NCBI GenBank assembly: GCA_963850535.1
Contig: CAWKMC010000025.1
Coordinates: forward strand, 122,713-186,712
Origin: JAMXLO01 sp963850535
GTDB taxonomy: Bacteria > Pseudomonadota > Alphaproteobacteria > Acetobacterales > Acetobacteraceae
Length of the DNA: 64,000 nucleotides
Reading direction: 5' to 3'
Shown here in pieces: positions 1-8,760 of this stretch. Position 1 is the stretch's first letter; every line of letters starts with the position of its first letter. A program made the position numbers and the translations under genes. The notes beneath the pieces are model-generated. The model was not told where the DNA came from. It did no database searches and was given only the letters and a program-made list of their open reading frames with translations.

Positions 1-846
1 GATCAAACCCCAGACCGCGCCTTGCACGACAGTGGCAAATTCCTCATCGGCCAATGCAACCTGCCCGGTGATGCGGACGCGTGCATCGCCCGACTTCACG
101 AATGGCAGATCGGCGATGATGTCGCGCATGGCTTTCGTCGCATCGCCCCCCGGCTCGAGGGCACCGAAGTCGAGCTTCGGTTGAACCAGGACGAATACGT
201 ACTTCCCGGCGAGATCGCTGAGCTCGTTGCCGCCGAGCAGTGACTGCCATGACAGCGGCTTGGGGTGGCCGCTCAGCGCTTCGGCCAGTGCGCGATGGAA
301 CGCCTCGAGCGATGACAAGTATGGCGTGATGTCCTCGTCGCCCTTGGTCACGCCAATCCCGAGCAGCGACAGCGCCTGGAACAACCCGCGTGCAGTCGGG
401 TCCGCCGCCAGCTGCCCAAGAAACGGTTGCGCATCGATCGTGCGGTTCATCAGGTCGGAAAGCTGCTTCGTATCGAGAAACAGCAGACCCTCCTTGCGGA
501 AGAACGGGGCGGCGTCGGGCCGGCGAACCGAATCGAAATGCGTGTGGTCTTTGGCGATCGCAGCGGCCAGCGCGGCGGCTGTGGCGTCCGCCTCCTCGGG
601 CTGACGCGCGTCGATCACGGCCACAAGCAGGTTGTTGAACTGCGGGAACGCCCGGTTCATGGCGTCCGACTGCTGACGCCATGGCAGGCTGCTCGAGAAC
701 ATCTGGTCGGTGTCGGTGGTGACGCTCAGATGTGTCGCGGCATAGAGCCCGGAGGCAACCGCAAGCAGCAAGCCACCCAGCGCCACGTAAAGCGCGTGGC
801 GACGGCTGAATTCGGCCACTCCGACGATAAGGCGGTTCAGCATCAT
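1..846 (-). CDS. hpnN: HpnN, hopanoid RND-type transporter (5' part; runs off the left edge)
   Basis: About 280 N-terminal residues of an RND/MMPL-family inner-membrane protein are visible. HpnN moves hopanoids from the inner to the outer membrane in hopanoid-making bacteria. The protein opens with a short basic segment, then a transmembrane helix at about residues 17-37, followed by TTDTDQMFSSSLPWRQQ at about 42-58, the characteristic start of the first periplasmic loop of HpnN. The frame stays open to base 1, so the remaining helices and the second periplasmic loop lie outside the window. Two ATG codons stand in tandem at 846 and 843, neither with a good Shine-Dalgarno sequence. The gene is divergent from the MetE-like gene across 147 bases. 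Family assignment rests on recognising the N-terminal pattern; a generic MMPL transporter is the main alternative. Confidence 0.82.
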   Translation of the reverse strand, partial: MMLNRLIVGVAEFSRRHALYVALGGLLLAVASGLYAATHLSVTTDTDQMFSSSLPWRQQSDAMNRAFPQFNNLLVAVIDARQPEEADATAAALAAAIAKDHTHFDSVRRPDAAPFFRKEGLLFLDTKQLSDLMNRTIDAQPFLGQLAADPTARGLFQALSLLGIGVTKGDEDITPYLSSLEAFHRALAEALSGHPKPLSWQSLLGGNELSDLAGKYVFVLVQPKLDFGALEPGGDATKAMRDIIADLPFVKSGDARVRITGQVALADEEFATVVQGAVWGLI

Positions 847-993
847 TCCGGGCAGCAGCAGTGTCCTGGCCCGGCGGGTGCGGGCCGGGTTTGATAGTCG
901 CTCAGGCGCGCCGGGTCTATGCCGGGTGGCGGCGGTTTTCACGGGGTCGCCGTGGCGGTAGGAGATGTGCCGAATGAACAGGAGAGCCTTCCC

Positions 994-2139
994 ATGTCGA
1001 TGTCGGGTGCAGCGAAAGATCGGGTCGGCCCACGCAGCCTCCCGCCGTTCCGCGCCGACCACGTAGGGAGCCTGCTGCGGCCGCGCGAGTTGGCCGAGGC
1101 GCGCGCCTTGCACAAATCTGGGACGCTGTCTGCTGACGCACTGAAGGCGACAGAGGACCGCTGCATCGAGGCGGCGATCCGCAAGCAGGAGGAGCTTGGG
1201 TTCCGTGCCGCGACCGATGGAGAATACCGGCGCGCCTTCTGGCACTATGATTTCGTGTCGGGCTTGGAGGGGGTCGAGCTTTACGAGCCGGAACAGAAGA
1301 TCCAGTTCAAGGGCGGGCTGCCGCTACCGCTCGCGCTGCGCGTTGTCGGCCGGATCGGCTGGAGCAAGCCCGTTATGGTCGACGATTTCCGCTTCGTTGC
1401 TGGGCATGTCAATAATGCGACACCGAAGATGACCATACCGTCACCTTCGGTGGTGCATTTCCGTGGCGGTCGGCAGGCGATCGATCCGAAGACCTATCCG
1501 GATCTCGACATGTTCTTTGCTGATCTAGGGGAAGCCTATTGCAAGGCGGTCGCAGCGTTCGGTGCCGCAGGATGCAGGTATCTCCAACTCGATGAGGTGA
1601 ACATCGCCTATCTCTGCGACCCGGAGCAGATCGCCGGTCTTAAGGCGCGTGGCGAACATGTGGACAACCTGCTGTCGATCTATGCGGAGATGCTGAACCG
1701 CGCGATCGAGGGGCGGCCCGATGGCATGACCATCAGCATGCATCTGTGCCGGGGTAACTTCCGTTCGCACTGGGTGGCATCCGGTGGGTATGAACCGGTG
1801 GCGGAAGTGCTGTTCAATCAGATCAATTCCGATGCTTATTTCATGGAGTACGACACCGAGCGTGCCGGTGGCTTCGAGCCGCTGCGTTTTGTTCCGCGTG
1901 GGAACAAGGTGGTGGTTCTGGGGCTAGTCACCAGCAAGACCGGTGTGCTGGAAAGCAAAGACGACCTGAAGCGGCGGATCGACCAAGCTGCGAAGTACTT
2001 GCCGCTGGAGCAGCTCGCACTTTCGCCGCAATGCGGCTTCGCCAGCACCGAAGAGGGAAACACGCTGACCGAAGACGAACAGTGGGCGAAGCTGCGTTTG
2101 TGCGCCGAAGTGGCACGCGACGTTTGGGGCGGGATTTGA
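994..2139 (+). CDS. MetE-like (core) cobalamin-independent methyltransferase, 381 aa
   Basis: The protein corresponds to the C-terminal catalytic half of MetE, without the N-terminal duplicate domain of the roughly 750-residue enzyme. The zinc-ligand set is visible: H250 and C252 in ISMHLCRGN, E285 in FMEYD, and C347 in SPQCGF. The N-terminal RADHVGSLLRP (about 20-30) is a hallmark of the short COG0620 proteins. These are usually annotated as methyltetrahydropteroyltriglutamate-homocysteine methyltransferase, but short members include methylcobamide-using core-MetE and epoxyalkane:coenzyme M transferase relatives, so the thiol acceptor and methyl donor are not certain. ATG 994 is chosen because AGGAGAG lies 7 bases upstream; an in-frame codon at 919 would add 25 unconserved residues. 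I recognised no SAM or cobalamin riboswitch in the 147-base upstream gap. Confidence 0.85.
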   Translation: MSMSGAAKDRVGPRSLPPFRADHVGSLLRPRELAEARALHKSGTLSADALKATEDRCIEAAIRKQEELGFRAATDGEYRRAFWHYDFVSGLEGVELYEPEQKIQFKGGLPLPLALRVVGRIGWSKPVMVDDFRFVAGHVNNATPKMTIPSPSVVHFRGGRQAIDPKTYPDLDMFFADLGEAYCKAVAAFGAAGCRYLQLDEVNIAYLCDPEQIAGLKARGEHVDNLLSIYAEMLNRAIEGRPDGMTISMHLCRGNFRSHWVASGGYEPVAEVLFNQINSDAYFMEYDTERAGGFEPLRFVPRGNKVVVLGLVTSKTGVLESKDDLKRRIDQAAKYLPLEQLALSPQCGFASTEEGNTLTEDEQWAKLRLCAEVARDVWGGI

Positions 2140-2191
2140 ATCGTCCGGAACGCAGGAAGTGTCGGCCTAGGTTCCGCTCCGGCCACCGCAA

Positions 2192-3631
2192 TTGGCGCTG
2201 CTTTCGCTGATATTGACGACGACGGCACTTCGCCTCGCATTTGGCACGGCGGTGGGATTGGGCGTGGACGAAAGCTATATGGTCGCGTCGGGGCGCGTGC
2301 TTAGCCTCGGCTATTACGACCACCCGCCGATCGCATGGTGGCTCAGTTGGGGCGCGGCACACCTGTTCGGCAGCGAAGCAGCCGTACTGGTGCGCCTCCC
2401 GTTCATTGCGCTGTTCGCAGTCTCGACATGGCTGATGTATTGGCTCGGCTGCGCGATCGCGAGTGAGCGGGCCGGTCTGTGGGCGGCGGTGCTGCTGAAC
2501 ATTTCCCCGGTGTTCGGCGTGACCACCGGCACCTGGGTGTTGCCTGACGGCCCGTTGGACTGCTCACTGCTCGGTGCCGCGCTGTGCCTTGTCAACGCGC
2601 TGGAACGGGGAACGCTGGCTTGGTGGCTGGGCGCAGGGCTTTGTGCGGGCGCAGCGCTGCTGTCAAAGTATTCGGCGGCGCTGACGATCCTCGGGGTGTT
2701 TCTGTATCTGCTGACCAGCCGGCAGCACCGGCAGTTGCTGGTGACCCCCAAGCCTTGGTTTGCCGCCCTTATTGCTGCGTTGATGTTTGCGCCGGTGCTG
2801 ATGTGGAATGCGCGCCATGGCTGGACGTCGTTCGCGTTTCAGGCCGGCCGTGCCGAAGGCTTTCAGTTCCACCCTTTCGGTCCCCTGGTGACGCTGAGTG
2901 GCGAAGCGCTGTTCGTGCTGCCGTGGATCTGGCTGCCGATGATGGCCGTGCTCATCCTGGCGCTGCGCCGTGGGTCACAGGCTTGGCGCTCTTGGCTGTT
3001 GAGCTGGCTGGCCTTGCCGCCAATCGCGGTGTTCGCGGTCGTCTCGGCCTGGTCCAGCCAGCGGGTGCTGTTCCATTGGGCGGCGCCCGGCTATCTGATG
3101 CTGTTTCCGTTGCTCGGTGACGCAGTGGCGCACCACATTGAGCGGGCGGCCGTTCGCTGGACGATAGCGGGAACGGGCGCGTTCGTTGTTCTTGGCATGG
3201 TCATCGTGGCCAGTCAGGTTCGATGGGGTTGGCTGCAGCCGGTGATCGCGGAAATCACGCCGAACGATCCCACGACCCAGGCGGTGGACTGGACCTCATT
3301 GGGCGATGGGCTGCCGCCTGACGCGATGGTCGGCGTGCCGAATTGGCGCGACGCCGGCAAGATCGGCTATGCGCTGGGGCCCGACGTGACAACGGTTTGC
3401 CTTAGCCTTGATTGCCGGCAGTTCGGCCTGACGTTACCCGCGCACCGGTTCATTGGCGCAAACTTCCTGATCTTCGTGCCCGAACATGCTGACCGCGTCG
3501 TCAACGAACTTGCTCGGGCATTCGACCGGGTGGAGCGACGTCCGGACGCATCTATCCGTCAGGCCGGGCGGACATTGCAGACTGTGGCGGTGTTCCGTGG
3601 CGATCGCCTACGGGCTTGGCCGCCGCAATAA
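2192..3631 (+). CDS. GT39/ArnT-like membrane glycosyltransferase, 479 aa
   Basis: A polytopic membrane protein of the dolichyl-phosphate-mannose mannosyltransferase/ArnT superfamily (GT-C fold). After a first hydrophobic helix it carries D26-E27 in the first periplasmic loop (GVDESYM), the catalytic-acid position of the family, then YYDHPP at 41-46, also typical. About ten further hydrophobic segments follow, with a soluble C-terminal domain from about residue 360. Such enzymes move a sugar from a polyprenyl-phosphate carrier to lipid A, another lipid or protein at the periplasmic face; the acceptor here is unknown. The only usable start upstream of the catalytic loop is TTG at 2192, 22 bases after an in-frame stop; an ATG at 2279 would delete the D-E motif. 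It follows the MetE-like gene by 52 bases. Confidence 0.8.
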   Translation: MALLSLILTTTALRLAFGTAVGLGVDESYMVASGRVLSLGYYDHPPIAWWLSWGAAHLFGSEAAVLVRLPFIALFAVSTWLMYWLGCAIASERAGLWAAVLLNISPVFGVTTGTWVLPDGPLDCSLLGAALCLVNALERGTLAWWLGAGLCAGAALLSKYSAALTILGVFLYLLTSRQHRQLLVTPKPWFAALIAALMFAPVLMWNARHGWTSFAFQAGRAEGFQFHPFGPLVTLSGEALFVLPWIWLPMMAVLILALRRGSQAWRSWLLSWLALPPIAVFAVVSAWSSQRVLFHWAAPGYLMLFPLLGDAVAHHIERAAVRWTIAGTGAFVVLGMVIVASQVRWGWLQPVIAEITPNDPTTQAVDWTSLGDGLPPDAMVGVPNWRDAGKIGYALGPDVTTVCLSLDCRQFGLTLPAHRFIGANFLIFVPEHADRVVNELARAFDRVERRPDASIRQAGRTLQTVAVFRGDRLRAWPPQ

Positions 3632-3675
3632 CCACGTTGGCAGCTGCACACGCTTGGGTCTAACAATGATCGCAA

Positions 3676-4581
3676 ATGAGCATGGTATCGGATCGCGTTC
3701 TCAGTCCGGCCGAGTTGCGGGCGTTATCAGGGCGCTGCAACGCGGCAGGAATGCAGCGCCTGGCGATCCATGTCGCACTGCTGGTTGGCACCGGCACATT
3801 GCTCGCGATCTGCGGGCCGATGACGGTCGTTCCCGCGATATTGGCATTCGGACTTGTGCAGGTGGCGTTGTTCGCGCCGGCGCATGAGGCCACCCATCAA
3901 ACCGCTTTCGCGTCACGCCGGCTCAATCAGATCGTTGGATGGCTCGCTGCGTGCCCGTCGCTGCTAAACCTGCACTTCTACACGGCGTTTCATTTCGCTC
4001 ATCACCGACACACACAAATTCCAGGCAAAGATCCCGAACTTGAGATGGCGGCGCCGGACACGCTGCGCGCTTATATCAGACGCATTGTGGGCGTGCCCTA
4101 TTGGCGGCTGCGGCTTCTGGTGATTGCCGATTGCTGGCGAGGCGATCTGAGCCGCTATCCCTATGTGTCGACTGAAACGGCACCCACGGTAATCCGTAGT
4201 GTGCGGGCGATGAGCGTGGTGATGGTCGGCGGATCGTCAATCGCGGCGATCCTGTTCGGCTGGCGGACGCCTTTCATATTCTGGGTTTTACCGCAACTGC
4301 TTTGCCAGCCTTTCTTGCGCGCCTATGTGCTGGCCGAGCACACCGGCTGCACGATGGATCGGAACGGCCTTACCAACACGCGAACGACGCTGACCGATCG
4401 TGTGGTACGGCTGTTGATGTGGAATATGCCATTCCATGCTGAACACCACCTGTATCCGTCGATACCGTTCCATCGATTGGCGGACGCTCATCGGTCGCTG
4501 CGCAACAGGCTGGGGTTTGTCCAGCATGGGTATATAAACTTGAACCTTGACATCGTGCGGACATTGATCGCACGAACGTAA
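3676..4581 (+). CDS. Membrane fatty acid desaturase family protein, 301 aa
   Basis: An integral-membrane di-iron enzyme with the three histidine boxes of the desaturase/hydroxylase superfamily: HEATH at 70-74, H106-x-x-HH-x-H (HFAHHRH, 106-112) and HAEHH at 254-258, plus an extra EH at 221-222. Hydrophobic pairs lie at about 30-65 and 180-215. Family members introduce double bonds into acyl chains or hydroxylate/ketolate lipids and carotenoids using O2 and an electron donor. The substrate is not readable, but the conserved NLHFYTAFHF stretch before box 2 favours a fatty acid desaturase over an alkane hydroxylase. It lies 44 bases downstream of the GT39 gene and upstream of aquaporin on the same strand, so co-transcription is possible. 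Confidence 0.82.
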   Translation: MSMVSDRVLSPAELRALSGRCNAAGMQRLAIHVALLVGTGTLLAICGPMTVVPAILAFGLVQVALFAPAHEATHQTAFASRRLNQIVGWLAACPSLLNLHFYTAFHFAHHRHTQIPGKDPELEMAAPDTLRAYIRRIVGVPYWRLRLLVIADCWRGDLSRYPYVSTETAPTVIRSVRAMSVVMVGGSSIAAILFGWRTPFIFWVLPQLLCQPFLRAYVLAEHTGCTMDRNGLTNTRTTLTDRVVRLLMWNMPFHAEHHLYPSIPFHRLADAHRSLRNRLGFVQHGYINLNLDIVRTLIART

Positions 4582-4642
4582 CAGGCGGCGCCCCCCGAGT
4601 CGCTGGGTCGCTGGCCGCTCGCAACGAGGGGGAATGCGAAAA

Positions 4643-5368
4643 ATGGACAAGTCGCGACGTCTTGGCGCCGAGTTCTTCGGTACATTCTGGCTGACCTTCG
4701 GCGGCTGCGGCAGCGCCGTTCTGGCGGCGCTGGTGACCAATCCCGCGGGGATCAACCTCGGGATCGGTTTCCTGGGTGTCGCCCTGGCGTTTGGGCTGAC
4801 CGTGCTGACGATGGCCTACGCGGTAGGACATATCTCGGGCGGACACTTCAATCCTGCCGTGACGGTCGGACTGTGGGCGGGAAAGCGCTGTGCCACAGGC
4901 GACGTTATCCCATACATCGTGGCGCAGGTGATCGGCGCTATCGTCGCCGCCGCGGTGCTGTATTGGATAGCTTCGGGCAAGCCCGGCTGGATACCCGGCA
5001 ATTTCGCGTCCAACGGCTACGGCGACCTCAGCCCTGGCAAGTACAGTCTCGGATCATGCCTCCTGATGGAGGTGCTGATGACGTTTTTCTTCCTGCTGAT
5101 CATCATCGGTTGCACGTCCAAGGGCGCCGCGGTCGGCTTCGCCGGCATTCCGATCGGGCTGGCGCTGACGCTGATTCATTTGGTGTCGATCCCGGTGACC
5201 AACACCTCGGTCAATCCGGCGCGGAGCACCGGTCCGGCGTTGTTTGCCGGTGGCGCCTACGTGGCGCAGCTCTGGCTGTTCTGGCTGGCGCCGATCGTAG
5301 GAGCGCTGCTAGCCGGCCTGGTATCGCGCTGGCTGCACGAGACAGACGAGTTGGCTCTCGCCGAATAG
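4643..5368 (+). CDS. aqpZ: Aquaporin Z, water channel
   Basis: A six-helix MIP-family channel with both NPA boxes, NPA at 70-72 (SGGHFNPAV) and NPA at 191-193 (NTSVNPARS). The water-selective aromatic/arginine filter of AqpZ can be matched to F50, H179, T188 and R194, which argues for a water channel over a glycerol facilitator. The N-terminal EFFGTFWLTFGGCGSAV is close to classical AqpZ. An ATG at 4634 also exists, but the GAGGGGG sequence at 4626-4632 would lie one base from it; spacing of 10 bases favours ATG 4643. The gene converges on the UxaA-type gene with only 9 bases between stops, and no terminator hairpin is evident. Confidence 0.93.
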   Translation: MDKSRRLGAEFFGTFWLTFGGCGSAVLAALVTNPAGINLGIGFLGVALAFGLTVLTMAYAVGHISGGHFNPAVTVGLWAGKRCATGDVIPYIVAQVIGAIVAAAVLYWIASGKPGWIPGNFASNGYGDLSPGKYSLGSCLLMEVLMTFFFLLIIIGCTSKGAAVGFAGIPIGLALTLIHLVSIPVTNTSVNPARSTGPALFAGGAYVAQLWLFWLAPIVGALLAGLVSRWLHETDELALAE

Positions 5369-5377
5369 CGGCGAGGA

Positions 5378-6902
5378 TCACATCGTTGCACCGAGCACCC
5401 AAGGAGCGAACTCTGCGGCGCCAAAGTCGAACTGTTCGCTCTTGGTCTGCTCGCCCGAGGCGACGCGCAGCATGAGTTTGAAAATGCGTTCGCCGCACTG
5501 CTGCACGGTCTCATCACCATCAAGGATCGTGCCGCAGTTCACGTCCATGTCGTCTGCCATGCGCTGATACATCGGCGTGTTGGTCGCGAGCTTGATAGAG
5601 GGCGCAGGCTTGCAGCCGAACACGCTGCCACGACCGGTGGTGAAGCAGACCAGGTTCGCGCCGCCGGCCACCTGCCCGGTCGCCGACACCGGGTCATAGC
5701 CTGGCGTATCCATGAACACGAAGCCCTTCGCCGTCACCTTCTCGGCGTAGCCCAAAACGTCCACGAGATTGGTGCTGCCGGCCTTCGCCATTGCACCGAG
5801 CGACTTCTCCAGGATTGTGGTCAGGCCACCCGCCTTGTTGCCGGGCGAGGGGTTGGCGTTCATCTCTGCCCCCTCGCGCTGGGTGTAATCCTCCCACCAC
5901 CGCATCAGGGCGACCAGCTTCTCGCCCACCTCGCGCGACACCGCGCGGCGCGTCAGCAGATGTTCGGCGCCATAGGTCTCGGGCGTCTCCGACAGGATGA
6001 CGGCACCGCCATGACGCACCACCAGGTCGCTTGCCGCGCCGAGCGCGGGGTTGGCTGATACGCCTGAGTAGCCATCCGAGCCGCCGCATTGCAGTGCCAC
6101 CGTCAGTTCGCTGACGAGCACCGGCTCACGCTGCACCTTGTTGGCTTCGGCCAGCACCTCCTTCACGAAGGCGACGCCGGCCTCGACAGTCTTGCGCGTG
6201 CCGCCCATCGACTGAATGTCCATGTTGCGGATGCGATCGGTCAGACGTTGCTCTTCCATCAGGCCGCGGATCTGGTTCACCTCGCATCCCAGTCCAAGCA
6301 CGACTACATGCGAAAAATTGGCGTGACGCGCGTAGCCGGCCAACGTGCGGCGCAGCACGCGCAACGGTTCGCTTTCCGTCATGCCGCAGCCCGGTCTTGT
6401 GGGTCAGCGCCACCACTCCGTCCACGTTGGGGTAGTCCGCCAAAGGATCATCGCCGGTGAACGGGTTGCGGCGGAACACGTCCGCGATCAGTCCGGCCAC
6501 GTGCGCGGAACAGTTCACGCTGGTCAGGATGCCGATGTAGTTACGTGTCGCCACCCGGCCGTCAGGTCGACGAATGCCGTCGAAGGTCAATGGCGCGTTG
6601 GCGTAATCGGTTGGCCTGACATCGAGGCCATAGGCGTAGTCCTTGGCGAAATCGCCCATCCCGCAGTTCTGGACATGGACGTGCTGGCCAGCGGAGATCG
6701 CCTGGGAGGCGAAGCCAATGATCTGACCATAGCGCCGCACCGGTTCGCCTGTTGCGATCGGCCGCACTGCCAATTTGTGACCGGCAGGGATGCGCTCTTG
6801 GGCGGCGACTCCCTCGACCACCGGCGTTCCCGGCAGCAGCGTGGCGCGCGCAATTACCACGCTGTCGTCCGGGTGTAGGCGAATCACTGCGGGTGGGGCC
6901 AT
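5378..6902 (-). CDS. UxaA-type altronate/galactarate dehydratase family protein (frameshifted)
   Basis: Two frames together encode one protein of about 507 residues. The N-terminal part (start 6902) has the SAF-like domain (about 1-85) and the beginning of the catalytic domain, including GRVATRNYIGIL. The rest, from 6382 down to 5378, contains LQCGGSDGYSG and the C-terminal FTTGRGSVFGCKPAPSIK region. Members of this family (UxaA, GarD) dehydrate sugar acids such as altronate or galactarate with a metal cofactor; the exact substrate is unknown. The break lies at the CCC run 6390-6392: removing one base restores HKTGCGMTESEPLR. The start is supported by AAGGAG six bases upstream of ATG 6902. 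I regard the indel as a probable sequencing error, though a recent pseudogene is possible. Confidence 0.85.
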
Positions 6903-7190
6903 GGCGCTCTCCTTGAGGTCCGAGCGGCGAAGTAGCGTTGTCTCTCGCGCTCGGTGTTCTGGTTTGCCAGAGCTTTTGGGCTCAGTGGACACTGAAATGC
7001 GACATGCGCCTTGCGTGCTGCTATGTCCAGGTGGGCGCCGTCGCTCTGGCGCATCAGCCAGCAGGAAGTGCCGTGTGCCGGCTGGATCGCTGGCAACAAT
7101 CCGCTACCAGTAGAGCAAGAAGGGCCTCTTGCAGGGTTCGTTTGGTATGCAGAAGGCTCGACCCGTCTACAAAGGATCCGGCTGGCATGA
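6903..7190. other. Intergenic region between divergent genes, no gene seen
   Basis: 288 bases separate the UxaA-type gene (minus) from the glycoside-hydrolase-like gene (plus). It must hold the promoters of both, but I see no convincing -35/-10 pair, operator palindrome, tRNA or small ORF. Open frames here do not resemble known proteins. Confidence 0.4.
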
Positions 7191-8735
7191 GTGTCGAAGT
7201 CATTGACATCCTCGCTACTAAATCGGCGCGAAGCTCGACGAGCGTTCGCGAAGATAGCGGCAAAGACACTCCTGTTGTTGCCGATTGTCGACGCGAGAAG
7301 TGCCACCCTCGCGATCGAAGATGTGGCGGCTACAATGAATTCGACACGATCTCGTGAGTCAGATCCGCCCTCTCAGTCCTTGCGGCCGATGAGCGTAGCG
7401 GGGCCAACCGCATCAAGTTCATTCTTAACGGCGGACTTCGCTTCGCCAAAGAACTACAGCGGTGGTGGATCAAGTCAGCAGATCATCTCGCAGCGGCTTT
7501 GGGGGACATCGACCGGGGGCGCAGGAGACAATCAATTCCGTATTTTTACTGATCCCACTTACACATCGCTAATGGCGCAGGTCAATCCGGGTATTTGGTA
7601 TTTCGTGGGGAATTTGTCAGGCACATGGTTCAATGGCGATTGCTCTGTCAACCCATCAGCATGGTCCAATCTGATCAATCATTTCTACAAGGTGGATCCG
7701 CTCGGCATCGCGGCTATCCTTATCGGCCTGGACTTTGGCATCAGTCCTCCAATACGAGGGATTCATGATGCTGCCTCCTATGGCGAGTGCATGGGCAATT
7801 TGGCCAGGTTTCTGAACCACGCGAAGATGTCCAACGGCAAGAGACTGCCTGTCATTGGCTTCACGGGTCACAATGAGCCAGACGGCTACGGCGTCACGAC
7901 GACAGCCGCATATTACAATGCAATGATCCCAAAGGTGAAGGCAGCCAATCCCAACTATATGATTTTTGGCCCACATACGAGTTATGCCGGCGCTCTGATG
8001 CCACAATTCATGCAGCTGGTGCCAGGTATCGATGTTCTGGCCTGGGATATGTTCCCGGGTGGCTTCAGCGCCACCACCGGCCCTGGCAGCCAACTATGGT
8101 TGGATCGATATGCGGACCGCCCAGCGCAAGACGTCAAGACAATGGCCTCGCGGATGCCGTATCGTCCGCAAGCTTTGATGAGCAGCTATAATCTCGACTG
8201 GAATTGTGCCAGTCATGAGCAACACACTTACATAGGCGCGATATGGAGCGCCTATGTGACGATGCAGAGCATAGATGCGTCGCCACTCCCGTTCTGGGGT
8301 ACTATATGGGACGCCTATGGCGATGGCACGTGCGGCTTTGTACCTGATCCCAACAATTGGGCTACCCGAGGCAAGCCCATGGCGCTGACGCCGTTCGCCT
8401 ATTTGGTGTCCCAAGCTGTGCGAAAGGTCCATGGTCCAAGGTGGAATGTGCCAATCAACGAGGGCCTCTTGCTGACCTGCGCTTGTACCCCTTCGTCCGC
8501 ACGCTGTTCGCTCATGGTCGTAAATGCCGGGCGTGGGCCGCAGAGGGAGAAGACCGTGGCGTTCAGCCACTGGCCGGTCAACTCGACAGGCAACGGTACG
8601 GCGAGCGTGTGGCAATTGACGAACGCGGTGACGCGGGCTGGTCAGGATGGCAGCACGAGCAAGATCGCGGTGACCGCCGGCGTCACCGCACCGATAAACT
8701 TTCCTGACCCTAGCATCACGATCATTTCGATCTGA
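7191..8735 (+). CDS. Secreted glycoside-hydrolase-like protein (putative TIM barrel plus C-terminal beta domain)
   Basis: A 514-residue protein with a basic N-terminus and hydrophobic stretch (about 20-37, KTLLLLPIVDARSA) that looks like an export signal, followed by a Ser/Thr-rich linker to about residue 90. The central part has GFTGHNEPDG with N228-E229-P230, the Asn-Glu acid/base signature at the end of strand beta-4 in clan GH-A barrels, followed by a helix (YYNAMIPKVKAANP) and IFGP as in GH39-like enzymes. The last 100 residues look like a small beta domain (SLMVVNAGRG...VWQLT). I cannot locate the nucleophile glutamate, so activity is unproven. Base composition is visibly more AT-rich than neighbouring genes. 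The start GTG 7191 is tentative: AAAGGA is 14 bases upstream. Not recognised beyond this. Confidence 0.6.
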   Translation: MSKSLTSSLLNRREARRAFAKIAAKTLLLLPIVDARSATLAIEDVAATMNSTRSRESDPPSQSLRPMSVAGPTASSSFLTADFASPKNYSGGGSSQQIISQRLWGTSTGGAGDNQFRIFTDPTYTSLMAQVNPGIWYFVGNLSGTWFNGDCSVNPSAWSNLINHFYKVDPLGIAAILIGLDFGISPPIRGIHDAASYGECMGNLARFLNHAKMSNGKRLPVIGFTGHNEPDGYGVTTTAAYYNAMIPKVKAANPNYMIFGPHTSYAGALMPQFMQLVPGIDVLAWDMFPGGFSATTGPGSQLWLDRYADRPAQDVKTMASRMPYRPQALMSSYNLDWNCASHEQHTYIGAIWSAYVTMQSIDASPLPFWGTIWDAYGDGTCGFVPDPNNWATRGKPMALTPFAYLVSQAVRKVHGPRWNVPINEGLLLTCACTPSSARCSLMVVNAGRGPQREKTVAFSHWPVNSTGNGTASVWQLTNAVTRAGQDGSTSKIAVTAGVTAPINFPDPSITIISI

Positions 8736-8760
8736 TAGTAGCGGCGAACGGAGGGAATGG

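Noticed and set aside
427..894. Plus-strand and other-frame ORFs over the left end (155 and 212 codons)
   Set aside because: They overlap hpnN, whose open frame to base 1 gives a recognisable transporter start.
847..993. Possible SAM or cobalamin riboswitch ahead of the MetE-like gene
   Set aside because: The gap is short and I could not find the conserved boxes of either class.
5378..6902. Interpreting the UxaA-type gene as two separate genes
   Set aside because: The two parts join at one base into a single family-length protein.
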